The notes below the pieces were generated by a model. That model searched no databases, had not been told where the DNA came from, and worked only from the letters and a program-made list of their open reading frames with translations. The position numbers and the translations under genes are program-made. Shown here piece by piece: positions 58,598 to 64,000 of a DNA stretch of 64,000 nucleotides. The stretch comes from JAIQGF01 sp051006995 (GTDB lineage: Bacteria; Acidobacteriota; Terriglobia; Terriglobales; Acidobacteriaceae): positions 22,908-86,907 of the forward strand of contig JBPCSQ010000022.1 of NCBI GenBank assembly GCA_051006995.1, in the 5' to 3' direction. Position 1 is the stretch's first letter; every line of letters begins with the position of its first letter.

Positions 58598-59667
58598 ATT
58601 TACCTGGCTGCATATTGATGATCGTGACCGTTTCGACTGTTTTAACCGCCCAGCAAACGTCGCTGGATGACCGAGCAACAAAGCTGCCATTGCCATCCGT
58701 GCTGCCCTTGCAAAGCGCCGGTGAGGCCACGATAACCTCCGAGGTAGCTTTTGGGTACTTTGGACCCGCACGCTGTCAGGAAGGTAATGTATATGTTCGT
58801 CCAATTCCCCCTGATGCGTCTCCGCTAATCGCCCCAGTCGTTCGCATCAATGCGGGCGGCAAGTCAAGCGCGCGATTTGACCTTCGGGAGGTACCATCTC
58901 TTTTAGGTAAAGAGTTCGTCGCACCAGGTTATGCCGTCGATCAATTCGGTCGCGTTTACTTTGTGGTGCGGCTCGTGGATGCCGCAAATCACCACTCAGA
59001 AAAGACCACGCTCGTAAGATTCTCAAAGAATGGAAACTACCTCTCTGAAACTACATTGGATCGGACTATATGGCCGTATTCATTGGCCATCTTCTCCGAT
59101 GGTAGCTTCTTCGTCGCGGGTGTCGCCGCAGCCCCCTACGAGCATGAGCGCGCTGCTTATGAACCATCGGAGTACCTGATTTTCGATGCCGAAGGCCATG
59201 TTGTCCGCAACCTCAAGACTCGCGATCCTTTTCTTGAGCCAGAAAAGACTAAGGGACTTGGCGCCATTAACCCCGCGGTTCAATATGGAGACGCAGTGGT
59301 TGAAGGTGACCAGCTGTACCTGCTGAAGTACGGCAGTGTGCCAATCGTCGAAATCTGGACTGCAGCCGGCCAACAGCTCAAGAGCATTAAGCTGCCTGTG
59401 CCAGTGAAAGATGCGACCACAAGCAATCTAATCGTCGCCTCAGGCAAGATGAGCGTCGAATTTCATGGACCGGCCGTGAAGAACCCCAGCGGGAGACCCT
59501 CAGCCGAGACCATATGGGGTATTTATGATACAAACACCGGGGACGTGACGGGCTTCTACGGCCGAGGATCGGTTCGTGGAAGGGCCGTGTGCTTGCAACG
59601 AGACGGGTTTCTCTTTCTCGTGGCTAAGTCCGACCACTTCGCGCTATCGGACGTCAAACCAGAGTAA
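58594..59667 (+). CDS. Secreted beta-propeller-like protein (unknown)
   Basis: Protein of 357 residues with a signal peptide (MNLPGCILMIVTVSTVLTAQ). The mature part has repeated blade-like units: GYAVDQFGRVYFVVRLVD, TTLVRFSKNGNYLSETTLD, SLAIFSDGSFFVAGV, YLIFDAEGHVVRNLKT and DGFLFLVAKSD, in the manner of NHL/six-bladed propellers. Only a few cysteines. Composition is lower in GC than the flanking peptidase genes, consistent with transfer. Its start overlaps the 50-residue ORF. It may bind or process the cysteine-rich peptide encoded before it; function unknown. Confidence 0.75.
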   Translation: MNLPGCILMIVTVSTVLTAQQTSLDDRATKLPLPSVLPLQSAGEATITSEVAFGYFGPARCQEGNVYVRPIPPDASPLIAPVVRINAGGKSSARFDLREVPSLLGKEFVAPGYAVDQFGRVYFVVRLVDAANHHSEKTTLVRFSKNGNYLSETTLDRTIWPYSLAIFSDGSFFVAGVAAAPYEHERAAYEPSEYLIFDAEGHVVRNLKTRDPFLEPEKTKGLGAINPAVQYGDAVVEGDQLYLLKYGSVPIVEIWTAAGQQLKSIKLPVPVKDATTSNLIVASGKMSVEFHGPAVKNPSGRPSAETIWGIYDTNTGDVTGFYGRGSVRGRAVCLQRDGFLFLVAKSDHFALSDVKPE

Positions 59668-59682
59668 AGGCCAAACCGTCAC

Positions 59683-61869
59683 CTACTTCCACACGCTTTC
59701 CTGCCCCGGCTCATACCCGGGGATTTTATTGCCCTGCAGGTAGATGTCGAACCAGTTGAGGATGTGCTCCAGCCGCTCCACCCGGTGCCACGGCCCGCCG
59801 GAACGCGACAGCTCGTGCGACTCGCCCGGAAAGCGCACCATCACCGTTGGGATATGCCGGTACTTGAGCGCCCGGAACATCTCTTCGCCACCGGAGTTCG
59901 GCGGCGTGCGCCAATCGGCATCGCCCAGGATCAGCATGAGCGGCGTCGTCACGTTGTTGATGTACGTGATCGGCGAGCGCGCGGTATAGTCTTCGGGATC
60001 TTCGAACGGCGGCTTGCGGAACCAGTTCGGTTGAAACAAGGTGAAGTCCGCCGAATACCACCATGCCGCCCAGCTGGCAATGTCGCGCTGCGCCGCTGCC
60101 GCCGCGAAGCGGGTGGTGTGGCCAACCACCCAGTTGGTCAGCAATCCGCCGCCGCTGCCGCCGGTCACGCCCAGCCGCTTTTCGTCAACGTAGCCGCGCC
60201 GGATCAGCTCATCCACGCCGGCCATCAGGTCTTTGAAGTCGTCGCCGGGATAGTGGTACTGGATGATGTTGCCGAACTCCGGCCCGTAACTGGTGCTGCC
60301 CCGCGGGTTGGGATAGAGCACCACGTACCCCTTGGCGGCCATCCACTGCATTTCATGGAAGAAGACATAGCCGTACGCCACGTGCGGCCCACCGTGGATG
60401 TTCAGGATCAACGGGTATTTCTTCTTGGCATCGAAGTCCGCCGGCTTCTGCACCCATGCCTGCATCTTCTTGCCGTCAAAGCTCGTGTAAGTGATTTCTT
60501 CCGGCGCGGTCAGATTGAGCTGTGAAAACAATTTGTTGTTGATATCGGTGATCCGCTTTGACTCCGACGGGCTGGCCCCGACGACGAACAAGTCGTTGAT
60601 CATTGTCGGGCTGGAAACTTCCACCAGCAGATGCGCGCCATCACGGCTTTGCACGAACTCGGTGAGGGAATGATCTCCGGTGGTCACCGCGGTGGCCTTG
60701 CCGGATGCGATATCGAAGCGCATCAGGTTGCAGCGGCCCTCTCGCGAAACGTCAGTAACTACCGATTTACCGTCCGCCGCCCACAGCGGCTTTGATCCGC
60801 CTCCACCGCGCGGCGGCTCCTGGTCGCCTAGAACAGCATTGCCCATCTCCCATTGGGAGTTTCCCGTCAGGTTGCGCGGCGTCGCCCCCGGCGTGAGGTC
60901 CACTACCCAAAGGTCCTGTTTTGTATAGGAGCGCACCGGCTCGAACTTTGCGCCGATAACCGCCATGCGCTTGCCGTCCCGGCTGACGGAAATCCCGCCG
61001 AGGGCGCCGCCCTGGATGCGCGTAACCTCCGAAATCTGCCCGCCGCTCGCAGGCACGGAATACACCGCATTCTGCGGCAGGTGATAGTACGGCTCCAGGT
61101 CGCGCGTGGAGGTGAAGTAAATCCTTGTTCCGTCAGGCGCCCACTCCATGCCGTTTTCCGAAAAGTCCCCGCTGGTGAGCTGCTTCGGCTTGACGCTCTC
61201 GTCAGGCCCGCCGCCTATCGGGATAGTCCAAATGTGGTTGGGATGGGTGAAGTCGAGATATCCCGCTCCGTTCATGCGATAGACCGCGCGGCTGACCACG
61301 TGAATGTCGCTCTCATGTTCCGGGGTCGGGCATTTCTTGTCTTTATCTTTCTGCCCCTGCTCCTTGCCACTCTTGCAAGCCTCCTTGGCGATATCGTCGG
61401 CGGTGGTGGTGCTGTTGAACGCCAGCGTCTTGCCATCAGGCGACCAGGTCGGACGCGACGCGCCTTTGGGCAGCTTGGTCAGCGGCCAAGCCTCGCCGCC
61501 GGTGAGCGGCAGAATGTAAATCTGCGGCGGCTGCTTCTTACCGTCTTTTTCTCCTCCGCGCACAAACGCCAGCCGCTTGCCGTCAGGCGACCACTGCGGC
61601 GACGTATCGTGCGGCCCGGTGGTCAGCATGTGCGGCTCGCCCCCGGCGGTGCTTACCGCCCAGATCGAGGTGTCGTAGTCGTCCTTCTTGTCATTCACCA
61701 CAACCTTTACGAACGCGGCTTGCGACCCGTCGGGCGAAAGCTGCGGATCGCCAATCCAGGTGAACCGGAACAGGTCTTTTTCGCTGATCGGTCGTTTCTG
61801 AGCGAAAGCGGGGAGGGCGAGAAAACAGGCGAGAAGAAGTGCGGCGTACAACTGTCTTGCATGCTTCAT
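59683..61869 (-). CDS. Secreted S9-family (prolyl oligopeptidase-type) peptidase
   Basis: Protein of 728 residues with a signal peptide (HARQLYAALLLACFLALPAFAQ). A beta-propeller of WD-like blades (FTWIGDPQLSPDGSQAAFVK, SPQWSPDGKRLAFVRGG, RPTWSPDGKTLAF) covers about residues 30-430; the alpha/beta hydrolase follows with Ser in RLGVTGGSGGGLLTNW, Asp in LGDADWRTPP and His in FPGESHELSRSGG. It cleaves oligopeptides or acylaminoacyl peptides in the periplasm. ATG at 61869 begins the signal peptide. Its last 110 bases exist as a second copy at 57278-57404. Confidence 0.93.
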   Translation of the reverse strand: MKHARQLYAALLLACFLALPAFAQKRPISEKDLFRFTWIGDPQLSPDGSQAAFVKVVVNDKKDDYDTSIWAVSTAGGEPHMLTTGPHDTSPQWSPDGKRLAFVRGGEKDGKKQPPQIYILPLTGGEAWPLTKLPKGASRPTWSPDGKTLAFNSTTTADDIAKEACKSGKEQGQKDKDKKCPTPEHESDIHVVSRAVYRMNGAGYLDFTHPNHIWTIPIGGGPDESVKPKQLTSGDFSENGMEWAPDGTRIYFTSTRDLEPYYHLPQNAVYSVPASGGQISEVTRIQGGALGGISVSRDGKRMAVIGAKFEPVRSYTKQDLWVVDLTPGATPRNLTGNSQWEMGNAVLGDQEPPRGGGGSKPLWAADGKSVVTDVSREGRCNLMRFDIASGKATAVTTGDHSLTEFVQSRDGAHLLVEVSSPTMINDLFVVGASPSESKRITDINNKLFSQLNLTAPEEITYTSFDGKKMQAWVQKPADFDAKKKYPLILNIHGGPHVAYGYVFFHEMQWMAAKGYVVLYPNPRGSTSYGPEFGNIIQYHYPGDDFKDLMAGVDELIRRGYVDEKRLGVTGGSGGGLLTNWVVGHTTRFAAAAAQRDIASWAAWWYSADFTLFQPNWFRKPPFEDPEDYTARSPITYINNVTTPLMLILGDADWRTPPNSGGEEMFRALKYRHIPTVMVRFPGESHELSRSGGPWHRVERLEHILNWFDIYLQGNKIPGYEPGQESVWK
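59704..59730 (+). terminator. Weak hairpin after the propeller gene
   Basis: CCCCG / CGGGG stem with a nine-base loop and ATTTTATT, in antisense to the S9 peptidase 3' end, 37 bases after the propeller gene stop. It is the less perfect homologue of the terminator at 57305-57331. Confidence 0.35.
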
Positions 61870-61892
61870 TCCAGGCTCCAAAAGGGAAGGTT

Positions 61893-61927
61893 CTCGGTGA
61901 TCACTCGGTGATCTCAGTGTCTCGGTG
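61893..61927. repeat. Three CTCGGTG units upstream of the S9 peptidase
   Basis: CTCGGTG at 61893, 61904 and 61921, the same heptamer as in the tamB-FKBP gap at 45665-45742. It probably belongs to a short dispersed repeat family; function unknown. Confidence 0.45.
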
Positions 61928-61986
61928 GTGAAAGAAGCACAACCAACGACCGGGAATCATATCAAAGCTGGATATCAGACTTTTGA

Positions 61987-62673
61987 TCACGCAAAGTGCG
62001 TGAGCTGCTCTTCCAATTCGCGCAGCGATTCGATCCGCGGATAACCCGTATCGCGGTAGGTCCCGGCCGCGTCCATTAACAGGGCGTGCATTCCCACCGA
62101 ACGGGCGCCGTCAAAATCCACCGAATAAATGTCGCCGACGTAAAGGCTCTCGTGCGGAGCCGCGCCGAGGGAAGCCATGGCCGCCTCAAAGATCCGCGCA
62201 TCCGGCTTCTCGTGACCGCAGATCGCGGAGTCGGTGAACGAGTCAAAGCAGTCGCCGAGTCCGACTGTGTGCATCAACTCGCGAATCGTGCCGTCGGAGT
62301 TGCTGATGACGCCCAGTCGAAAACGCTGCCGCAATCTCTCCAGCACGGAGCGCGTTTCCGGCATCACGGCGCGCCAGTTTTGCGATTTCCGGGTCTCCAC
62401 AACCAGGGCCGCGCGTAACTCGACCTGCTCGGCCAGTCCGAGATCTTGCAGCAGTTGGCCGTAGTAAGTTTCCCAATACTGCGCGTCCACGGAACGGTGC
62501 TGCGCTCTCGCCCGATCGAACTCCTGCTTCGCGGCACGTTCCGCCGCATGCAGTTGCTCGCGGCTGGGAGTAATTGCCAGGAGAGCCAACGGTGCCAGCG
62601 TTCGCGACGTGTCCGCAAACACCAGCGTTCCGCCGGCGTCAAAAAAGATTGTTTTCAGCGCCACCAATCTCAC
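61987..62673 (-). CDS. HAD-superfamily hydrolase
   Basis: Protein of 228 residues. Motif I is FFDAGGTLVF with the nucleophile Asp but Gly in place of the usual second Asp, motif II is GVISNSDGT, the Lys is in GHEKPDARIF and motif IV is YVGDIYSVDFDGA. The cap is helical (subclass IA), with length typical for small phosphatases. The loss of the acid-base Asp in DAGGT is common in one branch of the family and may lower or change phosphatase activity. Start is uncertain: GTG at 62673 or GTG at 62664. Confidence 0.82.
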   Translation of the reverse strand: MRLVALKTIFFDAGGTLVFADTSRTLAPLALLAITPSREQLHAAERAAKQEFDRARAQHRSVDAQYWETYYGQLLQDLGLAEQVELRAALVVETRKSQNWRAVMPETRSVLERLRQRFRLGVISNSDGTIRELMHTVGLGDCFDSFTDSAICGHEKPDARIFEAAMASLGAAPHESLYVGDIYSVDFDGARSVGMHALLMDAAGTYRDTGYPRIESLRELEEQLTHFA

Positions 62674-62725
62674 CAGGGAAGATGGCCAATCTACCACACC
62701 GGCGGGTACGCTCTGTCGCTGCAGG

Positions 62726-62731
62726 TACAAT
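62726..62731 (+). promoter_or_regulatory. -10 element (TACAAT) for the MFS gene
   Basis: TACAAT ends 13 bases before the ATG, giving a very short leader. No ribosome site and no -35 seen. Confidence 0.45.
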
Positions 62732-62744
62732 CAACATTTTCTCG

Positions 62745-63923
62745 ATGACAGCAGAAAATCATCGCACGCCATTATTCGTTTCCGCCTGCGCCGGCATGGC
62801 CTCATTTGGGGTGGCGCTCGTGTTCCTGGGCACGATGTTCGGCATTCCCACCATGCGCGCGCGCCTTGGTGTTGCCGACATGGTGCGGCAGGGAAGCCTG
62901 CAAGCCGTGCTGGTGCTCGGCGTCTTTCTCGTAACCGTAATTGCCGGCCCGCTCATTGACCGCTTCGGTACCAAGCCGGTATTGGCCGGTTCGGCGTTCC
63001 TGCTGGGCATTGCCATGGCCGCGTTGAGCGGCGCGCACGGCTATACCGCGGCAACTCTGCTGGCGCTGCTGCTCGGCCTCGGAGGCGGCGGGCTGAACCT
63101 CGCCACCAACGCGCTGGTCTCCGATGTTTACCACGACAACCGGGGGGCAAAGCTGAACCTGCTGGGCGTGTTTTTCGGTGTCGGTGCGCTGGCGTTCGCG
63201 TCGTTGGCAGCCTTGCTGGAGCCGCGACACCTGCCTTTACTGATGGCCGTGATTGCTGTCGGGGCATTCGCGCTAGCCCTGGTCTACTTGCTGCTCCCTT
63301 TTCCTTCGGCGCGCGAGACGAGCGGATTTTCGCTGGCGGGAGCAGCCAGCGTGGTGCGCTATCCCGGTGTCTTCCTGCTTGCCCTCATGCTGTTCTTCGA
63401 ATCCGGGAACGAGGCCGCCCTGATCGGATGGGCCTCCACCTGGGCGGGCAGTTTCGGCGCCCAGGCTCGCGCCGCCACTCTCGTCTTGGCAGGCTTTCAA
63501 TTGATGATGATTGCGGGTCGCATTATCGCCAGCCGCCTCTTGCGGTACATCGGCATGCAGCGGCTGGTATTGGCGAGCGCTGCCGGCGCGCTGGCCAGCA
63601 TGATCGTGTTGGTCACGGCGCATTCCGCCGCGCAAGCCGCGCTTGCGGTTGCACTTGCCGGGCTGACCTTTTCGCCCATCTATCAGACCGTCCTGGCCAT
63701 TGCCGGCGACCGCTACCGCCAGTTCGCGGCTACCGTCTTCGGAGTGCTGTTCGCCGTCGGCCTTTCCGGCGGAATGCTGGTGCCGTGGATGATCGGCCAC
63801 CTGTCGCAGTCGTTCGGCATCCGCGCCGGTATGGCAGCGCCGCTGGTCGGGGCGAGCATGATTTGCGTGCTGATGGCGCGAGAAGAGATCAAAAAGAAAG
63901 CGCAAGACACCCCGAGCGCTTAG
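62745..63923 (+). CDS. Major facilitator superfamily transporter
   Basis: Protein of 392 residues with twelve predicted helices: SACAGMASFGVALVFLGTMFG, the motif-A loop GPLIDRFGTKPVLAGSAF, a central region GNEAALIGWASTWAGSFG, and a late LSGGMLVPWMIGHLSQSFG. It resembles the fucose/glucose-type FGHS and related MFS groups, but the substrate is not predictable. ATG at 62745 is chosen since the first helix follows closely; an upstream open frame overlaps the HAD gene on the other strand. Confidence 0.85.
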   Translation: MTAENHRTPLFVSACAGMASFGVALVFLGTMFGIPTMRARLGVADMVRQGSLQAVLVLGVFLVTVIAGPLIDRFGTKPVLAGSAFLLGIAMAALSGAHGYTAATLLALLLGLGGGGLNLATNALVSDVYHDNRGAKLNLLGVFFGVGALAFASLAALLEPRHLPLLMAVIAVGAFALALVYLLLPFPSARETSGFSLAGAASVVRYPGVFLLALMLFFESGNEAALIGWASTWAGSFGAQARAATLVLAGFQLMMIAGRIIASRLLRYIGMQRLVLASAAGALASMIVLVTAHSAAQAALAVALAGLTFSPIYQTVLAIAGDRYRQFAATVFGVLFAVGLSGGMLVPWMIGHLSQSFGIRAGMAAPLVGASMICVLMAREEIKKKAQDTPSA

Positions 63924-63956
63924 ATACTTTTCCTCGGCGCTCTCCGCGTTGATCTT

Positions 63957-64000
63957 TCAAGCCGTCCGGCGCAGTCGTTCGCTGATATCCTCCGGAATCG
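63957..64000 (-). CDS. 3' end of an unidentified gene (partial)
   Basis: Minus-strand reading from the right edge gives IPEDISERLRRTA followed by TGA. It is convergent with the MFS gene. The helix-like ending suggests a real gene running off the window, but there is too little to name it. Confidence 0.35.
   Translation of the reverse strand, partial: IPEDISERLRRTA

Overview
The window looks like a piece of an Acidobacteria (Terriglobia, Koribacter-like) chromosome. The evidence is a GC-rich sequence, a hopanoid (hpn) gene set, a large duplicated ABC permease of the ADOP type behind a PadR regulator, several MacB-type permeases, secreted S9 and S10 peptidases, a VPS10/sortilin-like Asp-box protein, a bacillithiol gene (bshA), and a hybrid set of -10-only promoters. 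The genus is inference; no rRNA is present.

Layout. 1-6588 (+) is a tightly overlapping hopanoid operon: the end of hpnA, hpnG, two zinc MDR dehydrogenases, then hpnC-hpnD-hpnE, which make squalene. Facing it, 6627-8959 (-) is hpnJ with two small EamA half-transporters. 9233-15520 holds parts of an efflux machine (TolC, a MacB permease, HlyD) with a GT39-type membrane glycosyltransferase and a TPR protein. 15765-26607 is a housekeeping stretch: YihY, QueF, an MFS transporter with a GT2 glycosyltransferase, an OB-fold secreted protein, an RsbW-like kinase with a STAS antagonist, a MgtE_N/CBS protein, threonine synthase, AlaX and an orphan LytS kinase. 26644-29695 (-) holds a secreted HET-C/PLC-like protein, BshA and a CheY-like regulator. 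Then come tRNA-Val and tRNA-Asp behind a clear promoter, a PhoB/PhoR-type pair and a 3' remnant of phoU. 32752-37745 (-) is a PadR-ADOP-HlyD-ATPase efflux operon with a visible operator. 38654-45642 (+) is an Omp85/TamB-like pair for outer-membrane biogenesis. After FKBP, the VPS10-like protein, a PPOX protein and a methyltransferase, 50666-55508 (-) is a TonB-dependent receptor followed by two MacB permeases. The last part has the S10 and S9 peptidases, a HAD phosphatase, an MFS transporter and the 3' end of an unidentified gene.

The most unusual segment is 57278-59670, between the two peptidase genes. It carries a small XRE regulator and, divergently, a three-gene operon: a secreted nine-cysteine peptide, a 50-residue ORF and a secreted propeller-like protein. 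Its left edge is a near-identical copy of the 3' end of the S9 peptidase gene at its right edge. In the left copy the few base differences turn that antisense coding sequence into a canonical intrinsic terminator for the S10 gene. I regard this as the best candidate for an undescribed system; its function is unknown.

Recurring themes: many genes have a TATAAT/TACAAT/TATACT hexamer 6-7 bases before the start codon (leaderless transcripts likely), most co-directional genes overlap by 4 bases (ATGA, GTGA, TTGA), and a degenerate CAGGCT/CAAGGC intergenic repeat occurs between genes and once inside hpnE.
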